A stretch of DNA of 64,000 nucleotides from Paraburkholderia sabiae (GTDB taxonomy: Bacteria; Pseudomonadota; Gammaproteobacteria; Burkholderiales; Burkholderiaceae): contig NZ_CP125295.1 of assembly GCF_030412785.1 (NCBI RefSeq), forward strand, positions 496,001-560,000, given 5' to 3'. The notes beneath the pieces are model-generated. The model was not told where the DNA came from. It saw only the letters and a program-made list of their open reading frames with translations, and made no database searches. Below, in pieces: positions 37,050 to 46,326 of this stretch. A program made the position numbers and the translations under genes. Position 1 is the first letter of the stretch. Every line of letters begins with the position of its first letter.

Positions 37050-38738
37050 ATGCGTCTGAAACGGATTCTCGCTGCGTTGTTGTCCGTCACGCTCGCCGTT
37101 CCGCCCGCGATCGTCGCGCAGCCGTCGAACCTGTCGGAACTGCCGCTCGTCACGGGTCCGCTCGATACGTACGGCAGCGCCTCCGTGCCGCCCGACATCG
37201 CGCAGGGTGTGTTCGGCGTCTACGGCGGCGCGCAGTCGCGCTTTTCGGGCAACCCCGGCGGCAACGCGAGCCTGCGCGCGCCGATGTCGACGCAACAGCT
37301 GCCCGATCTTGGCGACGGCTCGGGCGGATCGCTGACGCCGCAAGCCGAACGCAAGCTCGGTGAGCGCGTGATGCGCGAAGTCCGCAGCGATCCCGACTAT
37401 ATCGACGACTGGCTCGTGCGCGACTATCTGAACTCGATTTCCGCGCGGCTTGCGGCGGCCGCGACGGCGCAATATATCGGCGGCTATCGTCCCGATTTCG
37501 ATCTGTTCGCGATGCGCGACGCCCAGATCAACGCGTTCTCGCTGCCGGGCGGCTTTATCGGCGTGAACACGGGGCTGATCGTCGCGACCCAGACGGAATC
37601 GGAACTGGCCTCCGTCGTCGGTCACGAAATGGGTCACGTGCTGCAACGGCACATCGCGCGGATGATCACGGCGGGCGAACACAGCGGCTACGCGGCGCTC
37701 GCTGGCATGCTGCTCGGCGTGCTGGCGGGCGTGCTCGCGCACAGCGGCGATCTGGGCAGCGCGATCGCGGTCGGCGGGCAGGCCTATGCCGTCGACAATC
37801 AGCTGCGCTTCTCGCGCGCGGCCGAACACGAGGCGGACCGAGTCGGCTTCCAGATGCTCGCGGCCGCGGGCTACGACCCGTACGGAATGGTGGCGTTCTT
37901 CGAGCGGCTCGATCGCGCGTCGATGAGCGACGCGGGCGCGCCCGCGTACGCGCGCACGCACCCGCTGACGGGCGAGCGGATCGCCGACATGGCCGACCGC
38001 GCGCGTCGCTCGCCTTATCGGCAGCCGCGCCAGTCGTCGGAATATGCGTTCGTGCGCGCGCGGGCGCGCGTGCTGCAGGACCGCTCGCGCAGTGAATACG
38101 CCGACGATATTTCGCGGATGCGCTCGGAGATCGAAGACCGGACGGCGCTGAACGTGGCGGCAAACTGGTACGGCATCGCCTACGCGCAGATGCTGATCGA
38201 CCGATACGACGACGCGGCCACGTCGCTGGCCAATGCGCGCGCCGCGTTCGATGCGAACGAGCGCGCCGAGGGCGACTCGACGCGCAGTTCGCCGAGTCTC
38301 GACGTGCTTGCCGTCGATCTGGCCCGGCGCTCGGGGCGCAACGACGAAGCCGTGCGGCTCGCGGAAATCGCGCAAAAGCGCTGGCCGCAATCGCACGCCG
38401 CCATCGACATGCGTCTGCAGACGCTCCTCACCGCGCGCCGTTTCAACGAAGCCCAGGCGCAGGCGCTGCGCGAGACGCGCGCCGATCCGCAGCAGCCTGT
38501 CTGGTGGCGCTATCTGGCGCAGGCGAGCGTCGGTACGGGCGATGCGCTGACGCAGCATCGCGCGCTCGCGGAGAAGTTCGCGCTGGAAGGGGCGTGGCCG
38601 TCGGCGATTCGCCAGCTGAAGGAAGCGCGCGACATCAAGTCGGTCGGCTACTACGATCTTGCGACGATCGACGCGCGTCTGCACGAGTTCGAGGCGCGCT
38701 ACAAGGAAGAGCGCGAGGACGAGAAGAACAGCAGTTAG
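37050..38738 (+). CDS. bepA: Periplasmic M48 metalloprotease with TPR domain, BepA-like
   Basis: 562 residues. Signal peptide at 1-23 (ending VAQPS). The M48 zinc motif is H192-EMGH196, with E259 (EHEADRVGF) as third ligand. The C-terminal third is helical and fits TPR repeats. E. coli BepA (YfgC) degrades misassembled LptD and helps outer-membrane protein assembly. The start is the Met that gives a signal peptide; an open upstream frame covers the moaC promoter side. The N-terminus before the protease (25-95) is longer than in E. coli. The 3' end overlaps the convergent gene by 4 bp. Confidence 0.92.
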   Translation: MRLKRILAALLSVTLAVPPAIVAQPSNLSELPLVTGPLDTYGSASVPPDIAQGVFGVYGGAQSRFSGNPGGNASLRAPMSTQQLPDLGDGSGGSLTPQAERKLGERVMREVRSDPDYIDDWLVRDYLNSISARLAAAATAQYIGGYRPDFDLFAMRDAQINAFSLPGGFIGVNTGLIVATQTESELASVVGHEMGHVLQRHIARMITAGEHSGYAALAGMLLGVLAGVLAHSGDLGSAIAVGGQAYAVDNQLRFSRAAEHEADRVGFQMLAAAGYDPYGMVAFFERLDRASMSDAGAPAYARTHPLTGERIADMADRARRSPYRQPRQSSEYAFVRARARVLQDRSRSEYADDISRMRSEIEDRTALNVAANWYGIAYAQMLIDRYDDAATSLANARAAFDANERAEGDSTRSSPSLDVLAVDLARRSGRNDEAVRLAEIAQKRWPQSHAAIDMRLQTLLTARRFNEAQAQALRETRADPQQPVWWRYLAQASVGTGDALTQHRALAEKFALEGAWPSAIRQLKEARDIKSVGYYDLATIDARLHEFEARYKEEREDEKNSS

Positions 38739-39337
38739 TGCGAGGCGTTGTCCGAACTTGCGGCTGCGCGCGCAGCAGGACTTGCGATGAATCCGAAGCG
38801 CTTCTCGACCTCCGACTTGCGTACGGGTTCCAGGTTCAACGCGACGCCGTCGCGCCAGCGAAACTCGCCGCTTCGTCCATCGCTCGCAAGGTCGGCGTGC
38901 TCGGAGAACAGGTCGAGATCGTGGTCGTGCAGGACGGCGACACGCGCGGGCGTCGAGCGGTCGGTGAACAGAATGCCGCCTTCGTCGTCGAGATAGACGG
39001 CTGACGGTTCGAAGGCCGAGCCCGCCTGATCGGTGAGCGTGAGCTGGCCGCTGGCGTCATCCACGGCAAGCCGCACGACGAACGGCGTGTAGCCGAGTTC
39101 GACGTACACGCGCTGCGGCCCGTTCTGGAAGAACCATTGGCCTGCGTCGTCGGCTTCGTAGTTGCGATTGATGAAGCCGAGCAGGGCGGTATGGCGGATC
39201 GGCTCGCCGGGCGCGCCGGCCGCTTGCGCAGCGTCGTCGCGCATGCGCCAGTTGCCGCGCCGGTCGAGCAGCAGCCAGCCGGTGCAATGCGGCACGTTCG
39301 GCCATTTGGCCAGTGCCTGCTTGACGATGTCATCCAT
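38735..39337 (-). CDS. Conserved hypothetical protein (DUF1285-like)
   Basis: 200 residues, soluble and acidic. The order WLLLDRRGNWRMRDD, ALLGFINRNYEADDAGQWFF-QNGPQRVYVELGYTPFVVRL, YLDDEGGILFTD matches a beta-proteobacterial family of small beta-rich proteins; I recall DUF1285-type similarity but cannot verify it. The N-terminus overlaps the 3' end of the upstream YheT-like gene by 8 bp, so translation is coupled. Its stop overlaps the bepA stop. Confidence 0.7.
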   Translation of the reverse strand: MDDIVKQALAKWPNVPHCTGWLLLDRRGNWRMRDDAAQAAGAPGEPIRHTALLGFINRNYEADDAGQWFFQNGPQRVYVELGYTPFVVRLAVDDASGQLTLTDQAGSAFEPSAVYLDDEGGILFTDRSTPARVAVLHDHDLDLFSEHADLASDGRSGEFRWRDGVALNLEPVRKSEVEKRFGFIASPAARAAASSDNASH

Positions 39338-40418
39338 GTTGCGTGAACGGGTCGAGATAGCCGAAGACCCGGCGCGAAAGCCAGTCGATCCGGCCGGGGA
39401 AGGGGCCCGTCATGAAGCCGACGTGTCCGCCATGCTCCGGTTGATCGAGTTCCACCATCGATGATACCTCGCTGCGCGACGGCAGCACGGCGCCCGGCAG
39501 GAACGGGTCGTTACGCGCGTTGAGCACGAGCGTCGGCACTGTGATTTCGGGCAGCAGCGGCCGGGATGTCGCGCGCGTCCAGTAGTCGTCGGCGTTGCGA
39601 AAGCCGTGCAGCGGGGCGGTGACGACGTCGTCGAACTCGTGCATCGTGCGGCAGCCGAGCACGTCGTTCAGATCGAACAGGCCGGGATACTGCGTGAGCT
39701 TTTGCTGCGCCTTCAGCTTGAGCGTCTTCAGAAAGCTGCGCGTGTAGATCATGCCGAAGCCTTGCGACAGCGCGCGGCCGCCCGCGTGGACGTCGAGCGG
39801 CGCGGAGATCGCGGCGGCCGCGGCGATGATCGACGCATCCTCGCGACGCTCGCCGAGCCAGCGCAGCAACACGTTGCCGCCCAGCGATACGCCCGCGGCC
39901 ACGATCGGTCCGGTATGCCGCTCGCGCAGACGCCGCAGCACCCAGTCGACCTCGTTGCTGTCGGCGAGATGATAGAAGCGCGGCAGCAGGTTCATCGGAC
40001 CGCTGCAACTGCGAAAGTGCGGCACGACGCCGTGCCAGCCGCGCGCATACGCGGCCGCCATCAGGGTGCGCGCGTAATGCGAGTCCGAACTGCCTTCGAG
40101 CCCGTGGAACAGCACGAAGAGCGGCGCGCCCGCCGCCGCGCGGAAGCCCGTGAGCGGATCGGGCGCGAGCCAGTCGAGATCGATGAAATCGCCGTCGGGC
40201 GTGTTCCAGCGTTCGCGCCGGTAGGCAACGACCGGGCGGCGCCCGAACAGCGCGGGAATGATGGTCTGGATGTGGCTGTTGGGCAGCCAGAGCGGCGGGC
40301 GGTACAGCATGTCGATGGCGGTTTCGACGGGCGTGCTGCCGACAGCAGCCTCGACAGCCGCCGCCGTTGCATCGAGGGCCGGTCTGGAAGAAGCTTTCTT
40401 GTCGTGGGTCGTGCTCAT
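39330..40418 (-). CDS. Alpha/beta hydrolase, YheT family
   Basis: 362 residues. The lipid-oriented YheT/ABHD1-3 signature is present: PPLWLPNSHIQTIIPALFGR near the start, the oxyanion strand FVLFHGLEGSSDSHYARTL, nucleophile elbow G-V-S178-L-G-G, acid NARNDPFLP and base EHGGHVGF. The family are putative esterases or thioesterases acting at the membrane face. The first 30 residues are Ala/Thr-rich and poorly conserved. Start chosen at MSTTHDKKAS; the ribosome-binding site is weak. An operon with the downstream conserved gene is indicated by the 8-bp overlap. Confidence 0.85.
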   Translation of the reverse strand: MSTTHDKKASSRPALDATAAAVEAAVGSTPVETAIDMLYRPPLWLPNSHIQTIIPALFGRRPVVAYRRERWNTPDGDFIDLDWLAPDPLTGFRAAAGAPLFVLFHGLEGSSDSHYARTLMAAAYARGWHGVVPHFRSCSGPMNLLPRFYHLADSNEVDWVLRRLRERHTGPIVAAGVSLGGNVLLRWLGERREDASIIAAAAAISAPLDVHAGGRALSQGFGMIYTRSFLKTLKLKAQQKLTQYPGLFDLNDVLGCRTMHEFDDVVTAPLHGFRNADDYWTRATSRPLLPEITVPTLVLNARNDPFLPGAVLPSRSEVSSMVELDQPEHGGHVGFMTGPFPGRIDWLSRRVFGYLDPFTQHG

Positions 40419-40495
40419 GCCAACACCGGTATTCAGGCGAAACTCCGGGCCGAGGTGATCCCAGGAGCTTCTTTCAAGCGGTCTCGCGGGACGCT

Positions 40496-40942
40496 TCAGT
40501 GCAGCGCGCCCTGACCATGTCTCATTTTGGCAGCAAACTGCGAGGCTGTTTCGTTCGGCATCGCACTCGCGTGGATATGCGCGATCTTCCATTCGCCGCG
40601 TTCGTGGACCATCACGTAGGTGGTGAAGATCATCGACGGCAGGGCAGCCGGGTCGGCCGGACGGTGCGCTTCGGCAATCGCATAGACGACGGTGCCGAGG
40701 CTGTCGTACACGCGGATGTCGAGCGGCTCGATCGACACCGGCTGCGCTTCGAGCTGAATGGTCAGGCCCGAGCGGATCGCGTCGAGGCCATGCAGATGCG
40801 AACCGTCGGCGCAGATGCAGCTGACGAATTCCTCGTCGATCCACAGGCCCATCAAACTGTCGATATTGACCTCCGCGACCGCCTGGTAATAAGCGTTCAA
40901 CGTGTCCGCAGCGGCTTCGAAGATGTGGGCAAAACGTGGCAT
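40496..40942 (-). CDS. SnoaL/NTF2-like domain protein
   Basis: 148 residues. The cone-shaped NTF2-like fold is suggested by ILDEAADTLNAYYQ-type opening (FEAAADTLNAYYQAVAEVNI), ALMGLW-type second helix (DSLMGLWIDEEFVSCICADG) and the C-terminal strand WKIAHIHASAMP. Related proteins are ketosteroid-isomerase-like or calcium/calmodulin kinase association domains; no activity can be assigned. It lies 77 bp upstream of the YheT-like gene on the same strand. Confidence 0.8.
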   Translation of the reverse strand: MPRFAHIFEAAADTLNAYYQAVAEVNIDSLMGLWIDEEFVSCICADGSHLHGLDAIRSGLTIQLEAQPVSIEPLDIRVYDSLGTVVYAIAEAHRPADPAALPSMIFTTYVMVHERGEWKIAHIHASAMPNETASQFAAKMRHGQGALH

Positions 40943-41117
40943 GGCTTGTCAGTCTCTTGCGCGCTGCGCGCGCGGTTGCGGGTCAGTGGTGTACAGCAGG
41001 CCATCCGCCAGCATGCTCGCGCCGCAAGACGCGAGCATGACGCCGCAGAGGCAAGCGGGACGGCGCCCGCACGAAGCTCGACCGATGTCGCAGCAGACCG
41101 TTCGATGAGCCGGACGG

Positions 41118-42143
41118 TCAGCGTTGCGCGAGCAACATGCCGCGCAGGTCGTCGAATACCTGTTCGGCGCTCAGTTGCCGCAGGCAGTTCAGATGACCCA
41201 GCGGACATTCGCGCTGGAAGCACGGACTGCACTCGAGATGCAGCCATTGTACCTTTGCGAGGTCCGACAAGGGCGGTGTGTGGCGCGGATCGGTCGATCC
41301 GTACACGGCGACGAGCGGCCGGCGCAGCGCGGCCGCGACGTGCATCAGCCCGGAGTCGTTGGTGACGACGGCGCTGGCCCGCGAGATCAGCGCGCAGGCT
41401 TCGCCCAGCGCCGTCTGGCCGCACAGGTTGCGCACGTTCGGCGCGCGGTCGGCGATGGCCTGAGCGATGGGCGCGTCCTTCGGCGAGCCGAGCGCAATGA
41501 TCTTCGTGTACGGGAACGACTGGCCGACCATCTGCGCGAGCGCCGCGAAGTGCTCGGGCGGCCAGCGTTTCGCCGGACCGTACTCGGCGCCGGGGCAGAA
41601 GACCAGCAGCGGCACGCGCGTGTCCAGATTGAAGCGTGTCGATACGCGCGCCGCTTCGTTCAGATCGGCGTCGAGGCGGGGCGGCGCGAGATCTTCGGGC
41701 ACTTTGGCGCCGGGCGCGTAGGCAAGCGCCGCGTACTGGCCGACCATCGGCGGACGCTCGTCCTTGCGCGGGTTCGCGTGCCGCACGTTCAACAGGCCGT
41801 AACGGCTCTCGCCCGTATAGCCGATGCGCAGCGGAATGCCCGCCATCCACGGAATCAGCGCGGACTTCAGCGAATTGGGCAGCACGTACGCCGCGTCGTA
41901 GCCGACGTCGCGCAAGTCGCTCGCCAGTTGCCAGCGGCGCAGCATCTGCAGCTTGCCGTGCGCGAGATCGGTGGCGTAGACATCGCGGATTTCAGGCATC
42001 CGTTCGAGCACGGGCGCGACCCAGCTGGGCGCGACGGCATCGATCGCGATGCGCGGATGCAATTTCACGAGGCGCGCAAACAAAGGCTGCGCCATCAATG
42101 CGTCACCGATCCAGTTCGGTGCGATAACCAACGCGCGACGCAT
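41118..42143 (-). CDS. waaF: Lipopolysaccharide heptosyltransferase II
   Basis: Adds the second L-glycero-D-manno-heptose to the LPS inner core at the cytosolic face of the inner membrane. 341 residues, GT-B fold, family GT9. Motifs: MRRALVIAPNWIGDALMAQP (N-terminal loop), FCPGAEYGPAKRWP and AVVTNDSGLMHVAAALRRPL-VAVYGSTDP for ADP-heptose binding, and SPCFQRECPLGHLNCL typical of WaaF. Single gene; a terminator lies between it and the upstream zinc-finger gene. Confidence 0.95.
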   Translation of the reverse strand: MRRALVIAPNWIGDALMAQPLFARLVKLHPRIAIDAVAPSWVAPVLERMPEIRDVYATDLAHGKLQMLRRWQLASDLRDVGYDAAYVLPNSLKSALIPWMAGIPLRIGYTGESRYGLLNVRHANPRKDERPPMVGQYAALAYAPGAKVPEDLAPPRLDADLNEAARVSTRFNLDTRVPLLVFCPGAEYGPAKRWPPEHFAALAQMVGQSFPYTKIIALGSPKDAPIAQAIADRAPNVRNLCGQTALGEACALISRASAVVTNDSGLMHVAAALRRPLVAVYGSTDPRHTPPLSDLAKVQWLHLECSPCFQRECPLGHLNCLRQLSAEQVFDDLRGMLLAQR

Positions 42144-42159
42144 CAGGGTGAGTTTCCGG

Positions 42160-42200
42160 TGTCGAAAATAAGGCGCCGCGCGCTCGGGGCGCGCGGTGCC
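42160..42200 (-). terminator. Terminator of the ilvE-zinc-finger unit
   Basis: A 12-bp GC-rich stem with one wobble pair (GGCGCCGCGCGC / GCGCGCGGTGCC on the plus strand, loop TCGGG). On the minus strand it is followed by TTATTTTCG. It lies 155 bp after the zinc-finger stop and just before waaF. Confidence 0.55.
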
Positions 42201-42354
42201 GGGTTGTCAGGGATAGTGCGCTACTGTGAGCTACATACGGCCCAGGCTTTATCGGCGTGCGCGGCGGAAAATACAGCGTTCCGCTTGCCTGACCAGGCAA
42301 ACGACGCGCCGCGCGCCGCCGCAGCCCTCGCCGCAGACGAAGCGAATCAGCGGC

Positions 42355-42549
42355 TCAATGGCCCTTGATCACTTCGCCTTCTTTCAGCTTGTAGCGCGTG
42401 CTGCAGTAGGGGCAGCGCGCTTCGCCATGAGTCACGTCGATAAAGACGCGCGGATGGTTGCTCCAGCGCGGCATCGACGGATTCGGGCAATACGCAGGAA
42501 GATCTTTCGCCGACAGTTCGACCAGCGGCATTTCCTTGATTTCGCTCAT
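42355..42549 (-). CDS. CHCC-type zinc-finger protein
   Basis: 64 residues. The ligands C21 (AYCPNP), H (TH at about residue 42), C47 and C50 (CPYCSTRYKL) fit the zf-CHCC domain also found in the mitochondrial complex I subunit NDUFS6. Bacterial versions are small cytosolic proteins, often next to ilvE in beta-proteobacteria; the role is unknown, possibly iron-sulfur or complex I assembly. It lies 71 bp after the ilvE stop on the same strand, so an operon is likely. Confidence 0.88.
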   Translation of the reverse strand: MSEIKEMPLVELSAKDLPAYCPNPSMPRWSNHPRVFIDVTHGEARCPYCSTRYKLKEGEVIKGH

Positions 42550-42620
42550 AGGGACTTTCTCGTTGTATGCAGAGAACGGGCGCGACCAGCTTGATTTTGC
42601 CAATGCCGCGCCCGCGGAAT

Positions 42621-43544
42621 TCAGATCTTCGTCAGCCAGTGCGCGTACTTCTCGCTCTTGCCGTTCACGATGTCGAAGAAGCCCGATTGCAGCTTCTCCG
42701 TGATCGGGCCGCGCGTGCCCGAGCCGATCGTGCGGTTGTCGAGTTCGCGGATCGGCGTGACTTCGGCGGCCGTGCCCGTGAAGAAGGCTTCGTCGCACGT
42801 ATAGACTTCGTCGCGCGTGATGCGCTTTTCGATCACTTCGATGCCCGCGTCCTTCGCCAGCGTGATGACCGTATCGCGCGTGATGCCGTCGAGGCACGAC
42901 GACAGATCCGGCGTGTACAGCTTGCCGTTGTTCACGAGGAAGAAGTTTTCGCCCGAGCCTTCCGACACGTAGCCGTCGACGTCGAGCAGCAGTGCTTCGT
43001 CGTAGCCGTCGGCCGTGGCTTCCTGGTTGGCCAGGATGGAGTTGACGTACCAGCCCGACGCCTTCGCGCGGACCATCGACACGTTCACATGGTGACGCGT
43101 GAACGACGACGTCTTCACGCGGATGCCCTTTCTGATGCCGTCTTCGCCGAGATACGCGCCCCATGGCCACGCGGCGATCGCGACGTGGATGGTGTTGCCC
43201 TTGGCCGACACGCCCAGCTTTTCCGAACCGACCCAGATGATCGGGCGCAGGTAGCACGACTCCAGCTTGTTTTCGCGGACGACTTCGCGCTGCGCGGCGG
43301 CAAGCGTTTCATGGTCGAACGGAACGTCCATCTGGAAGATCTTGGCCGAGTTGAGCAGACGCTTGGTGTGCTCGTTCAGACGGAAGATCGACGTGCCGCC
43401 GTCGGCCGTCTTGTAGGCGCGTACGCCTTCGAAGACGCCCATGCCGTAGTGCAGCGTATGGGTGAGGACGTGGATCTTGGCGTCGCGCCAATCGATGAGC
43501 TTGCCATCCATCCAGATCTTGCCGTCGCGGTCGGCCATTGACAT
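42621..43544 (-). CDS. ilvE: Branched-chain amino acid aminotransferase
   Basis: PLP-dependent transamination of leucine, isoleucine and valine with 2-oxoglutarate. 307 residues, fold-type IV. The PLP lysine is K161 (VRAKASGWY); HYGMGVFEGVRAY, GYDEALLLDVDGYVSEGSGE and CDEAFFTGTAAEVTP are conserved. GGAGAA lies 6 nt before the first of two close ATG codons. ATTTTA at 43671-43676 (TAAAAT on the minus strand) may be the -10. The branched-chain amino acid exporter genes azlCD are divergent. Confidence 0.97.
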   Translation of the reverse strand: MSMADRDGKIWMDGKLIDWRDAKIHVLTHTLHYGMGVFEGVRAYKTADGGTSIFRLNEHTKRLLNSAKIFQMDVPFDHETLAAAQREVVRENKLESCYLRPIIWVGSEKLGVSAKGNTIHVAIAAWPWGAYLGEDGIRKGIRVKTSSFTRHHVNVSMVRAKASGWYVNSILANQEATADGYDEALLLDVDGYVSEGSGENFFLVNNGKLYTPDLSSCLDGITRDTVITLAKDAGIEVIEKRITRDEVYTCDEAFFTGTAAEVTPIRELDNRTIGSGTRGPITEKLQSGFFDIVNGKSEKYAHWLTKI

Positions 43545-43721
43545 ACGGTTCTCCAGGCAGTGCGGGTTCGCGGGTTCGGATTCTGACGTCTGATCGTGAC
43601 GTCCGGTTGGGGTATTCGGGGCGTGGCGCGACGACGACAGATGCACGCGCGCCATGCGGCGAAAAGCGATATTTTAGCGTCTTTTGCACAAGCAACGGGC
43701 ATTTGCGGGCACCCCGGACGC

Positions 43722-43727
43722 TATAAT
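43722..43727 (+). promoter_or_regulatory. Probable -10 element of azlCD
   Basis: TATAAT is a perfect sigma-70 -10 in GC-rich DNA, 120 bp before azlC. TTGCGG at 43703-43708 is too close (13 bp) for a normal -35, so an activator may be needed. A divergent TAAAAT for ilvE lies 46 bp away. Confidence 0.45.
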
Positions 43728-43841
43728 CCGGCGGTTGCTGAAAACAAAACCGCGTGCGCCAGCGGCTGCTTCACGATCTGGCGCTGACCTCCTGCCATCG
43801 TGGCGTTCGTCGCGTTCATCGCGGCGCGCTGCATCCGTCTC

Positions 43842-44597
43842 ATGCTCGCTCGCTTGTCCGAACTCGACCGCCGTGCCTTCCGTGATGGCGCGCGCGCCTA
43901 TTCGCCGACGCTGATGGCGATCTTTTCGTGGGGCCTCGTGACGGGCATCGCGATGAGCAAGTCGGTGATGACCGTGCCGCAGTCGCTCGCAATGTCGCTG
44001 CTGGTCTACGCGGGCTCGTCGCAGCTGGCCGTGCTGCCGCTGATGCTCGCCAAGCTGCCCCTCTGGACGATCCTGCTGACGGCCGCGATGGTGAACACGC
44101 GTTTCGTGATCTTCAGCGTGGGCCTCGCGCCTCATTTCTCCTATCTGCCGCTGCACCGGCGCCTGCTGGTCGGCTATTTCAACGGCGACGTCATCTATCT
44201 GCTGTTCCAGAAAAAGAACTTCCCGCACGGCTACGTGCCCGGCAAGGAAGCGTATTTCTGGGGCATGGCGATCGCGAGCTGGCTGTCGTGGCAGGTGTCG
44301 TCGATCATCGGCATCCTGCTCGCGAGCCTGTTCCCCGACAACTGGGGCCTTTCCCTCGCGGGCACGCTCGCGCTGCTGCCCGTGATGGTGTCGGCGATCT
44401 CGTCGCGTTCCACCCTGGCGGCCGTGAGCGTCGCGGGCATCGTCGCGCTGATCGCGTTCGATCTGCCGTACCGCCTCGCGCTGCCGCTCGCCGTCGTGAC
44501 GGCCATCATCGCGGGCACGGCCGCCGACGCGATGGTCGAGCGCGCCGACCTGCGCCGCATCCGCAACAGCACGAGACGTTCGGGAGACCTGCAATGA
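43842..44597 (+). CDS. azlC: Branched-chain amino acid exporter, large subunit AzlC
   Basis: About 251 residues with seven to eight TM segments. AzlC motifs: GARAYSPTLMAIFSWGLVTG, VYAGSSQLAVLPLM and NTRFVIFSVGLAPHF. It works with the small subunit AzlD to export branched-chain amino acids. A GTG 14 codons upstream could also start the protein; neither has a strong ribosome-binding site. The stop overlaps the azlD start (ATGA). Divergent from ilvE, so synthesis and export of the same amino acids are neighbours. Confidence 0.9.
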   Translation: MLARLSELDRRAFRDGARAYSPTLMAIFSWGLVTGIAMSKSVMTVPQSLAMSLLVYAGSSQLAVLPLMLAKLPLWTILLTAAMVNTRFVIFSVGLAPHFSYLPLHRRLLVGYFNGDVIYLLFQKKNFPHGYVPGKEAYFWGMAIASWLSWQVSSIIGILLASLFPDNWGLSLAGTLALLPVMVSAISSRSTLAAVSVAGIVALIAFDLPYRLALPLAVVTAIIAGTAADAMVERADLRRIRNSTRRSGDLQ

Positions 44598-44917
44598 GCA
44601 CGCTGCAAATCTGGCTCGCGATCATCGGCATGACGTTTGTCACAGCGCTGACACGCGCGCTGTTTCTGATCGGGGGTGAGCGCACGGTGCTGCCGGAGCG
44701 CGCGCAACGGATGCTGCGTTACGCACCCGCGGCGGCGCTCGCGGCCGTCGTGGTGCCGGACGTGGCCGTGACGGACAGCGGCGTGTCCATCGCACTGTCG
44801 AATCACGAGCTGTACGGCACGCTCGCGGGCCTCGCGTGGTTCCTGTGGCGGCGTACGATGCTCGGCACGATCGTGGTCGGGATGCTGGTGTTCACGGCGC
44901 TGCGGCTGATGTTCTGA
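44594..44917 (+). CDS. azlD: Branched-chain amino acid exporter, small subunit AzlD
   Basis: 107 residues with four hydrophobic segments; the AzlD pattern TFVTALTRALFLIGG and MLRYAPAAALAAVVVPDV is clear. Partner of AzlC, translationally coupled by a 4-bp overlap. Inner membrane. Confidence 0.9.
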   Translation: MSTLQIWLAIIGMTFVTALTRALFLIGGERTVLPERAQRMLRYAPAAALAAVVVPDVAVTDSGVSIALSNHELYGTLAGLAWFLWRRTMLGTIVVGMLVFTALRLMF

Positions 44918-45008
44918 TGCTGCTTGCCGGCAGGCATGCGGATGTTGCGCTGCAATATCGCGCGACGCCCGCTACGGCAGGCAAATACTGGGATTCGCTC
45001 GGATCGGC

Positions 45009-45036
45009 TTAGATCGATCTGTCGATCGGTTAAAAT
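45009..45036 (+). promoter_or_regulatory. Candidate promoter of pgk
   Basis: TTAGAT (-35) and TAAAAT (-10) with a 16-bp spacer, 97 bp upstream of the pgk ATG. The spacer contains an imperfect GATCGA/TCGATC inverted repeat. Confidence 0.4.
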
Positions 45037-45132
45037 AGCCCTCTCCCGGAACTTGCGCGACGCCGCCGGCACCGTTCGCGAGAGGCCGTCCGCGCAGTCC
45101 GCACCGCCTTCCAATCAACTCGCATACGAATC

Positions 45133-46326
45133 ATGAACAAGGTATTGCGTCTCTCCGATCTGATCGCCGAAGGCAAGCTATCCGGCAAACGCGTCTTCAT
45201 CCGCGCCGACCTGAACGTGCCGCAGGACGACGCCGGCAACATCACCGAAGACACCCGTATCCGCGCCTCTGTGCCCGCCATCAAGTCCGCGCTGGACGCG
45301 GGCGCGGCCGTCATGGTCACGTCGCACCTGGGCCGCCCGACGGAAGGCGACTTCAAGCCTGAAGATTCCCTCGCGCCCGTCGCGAAGCGTCTCGCCGAAC
45401 TCCTCGGCCGCGACGTGCCGCTCGTGCAGAACTGGGTCGAAAACGGCGTGAACGTCGCGCCCGGCCAGGTCGTGCTGCTCGAAAACTGCCGCGTGAACAA
45501 GGGCGAGAAGAAAGATTCCGACGAGCTCGCGCAGAAAATGGCGAAGCTCTGCGACGTGTACGTGAACGACGCGTTCGGCACCGCGCACCGCGCCGAAGCG
45601 ACCACGCACGGCATCGCGAAGTACGCGGCCGTCGCCTGCGCGGGTCCGCTGCTCGCCGCCGAACTCGAAGCGCTCGGCAAGGCGCTCGGCTCGCCGAAGC
45701 GTCCGCTCGTGGCGATCGTCGCGGGCTCGAAGGTGTCGACCAAGCTGACCATCCTGAAGTCGCTCGCTGACAAGGTCGATCAGCTGATCGTCGGCGGCGG
45801 CATCGCGAATACGTTCATGCTCGCGGCCGGGCTGAAGATCGGCAAGTCGCTGGTCGAAGCCGATCTCGTCGAAGAAGCGAAGGCGATCATCGAATCGGCG
45901 AAGGCGCGCGGCGCATCGGTGCCGATTCCGTCGGACGTCGTGACGGCGAAGGAATTCGCGGCGACGGCGCAAGCCACCGTCAAGCAGGTCGCCGACATCG
46001 AAGACGACGACATGATCCTCGACATCGGACCGGAAACGGCCAAGGCGCTCGCCGGCCAGCTCGAAAAGGCAGGCACGGTCGTGTGGAACGGCCCGGTCGG
46101 CGTGTTCGAGTTCGACCAGTTCGGCAACGGCACGAAGACGCTGGCTGAAGCGATCGCGAAGTCGTCGGCGTACTCGATTGCAGGCGGCGGCGACACGCTC
46201 GCGGCCATCGCCAAGTACGGCATCCACGACAAGATCAGCTATATCTCGACGGGCGGCGGCGCCTTCCTCGAGTTCCTCGAGGGCAAGAAGCTGCCCGCAG
46301 TCGCAGTGCTGGAATCGCGGGCCTGA
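45133..46326 (+). CDS. pgk: Phosphoglycerate kinase
   Basis: 1,3-bisphosphoglycerate + ADP to 3-phosphoglycerate + ATP. 397 residues. [13 protein letters not shown] at the start, [38 protein letters not shown], and the C-terminal GGGDTLAAI block are intact. First gene of the glycolytic cluster pgk, pyk, fbaA. Confidence 0.98.
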   Translation: MNKVLRLSDLIAEGKLSGKRVFIRADLNVPQDDAGNITEDTRIRASVPAIKSALDAGAAVMVTSHLGRPTEGDFKPEDSLAPVAKRLAELLGRDVPLVQNWVENGVNVAPGQVVLLENCRVNKGEKKDSDELAQKMAKLCDVYVNDAFGTAHRAEATTHGIAKYAAVACAGPLLAAELEALGKALGSPKRPLVAIVAGSKVSTKLTILKSLADKVDQLIVGGGIANTFMLAAGLKIGKSLVEADLVEEAKAIIESAKARGASVPIPSDVVTAKEFAATAQATVKQVADIEDDDMILDIGPETAKALAGQLEKAGTVVWNGPVGVFEFDQFGNGTKTLAEAIAKSSAYSIAGGGDTLAAIAKYGIHDKISYISTGGGAFLEFLEGKKLPAVAVLESRA

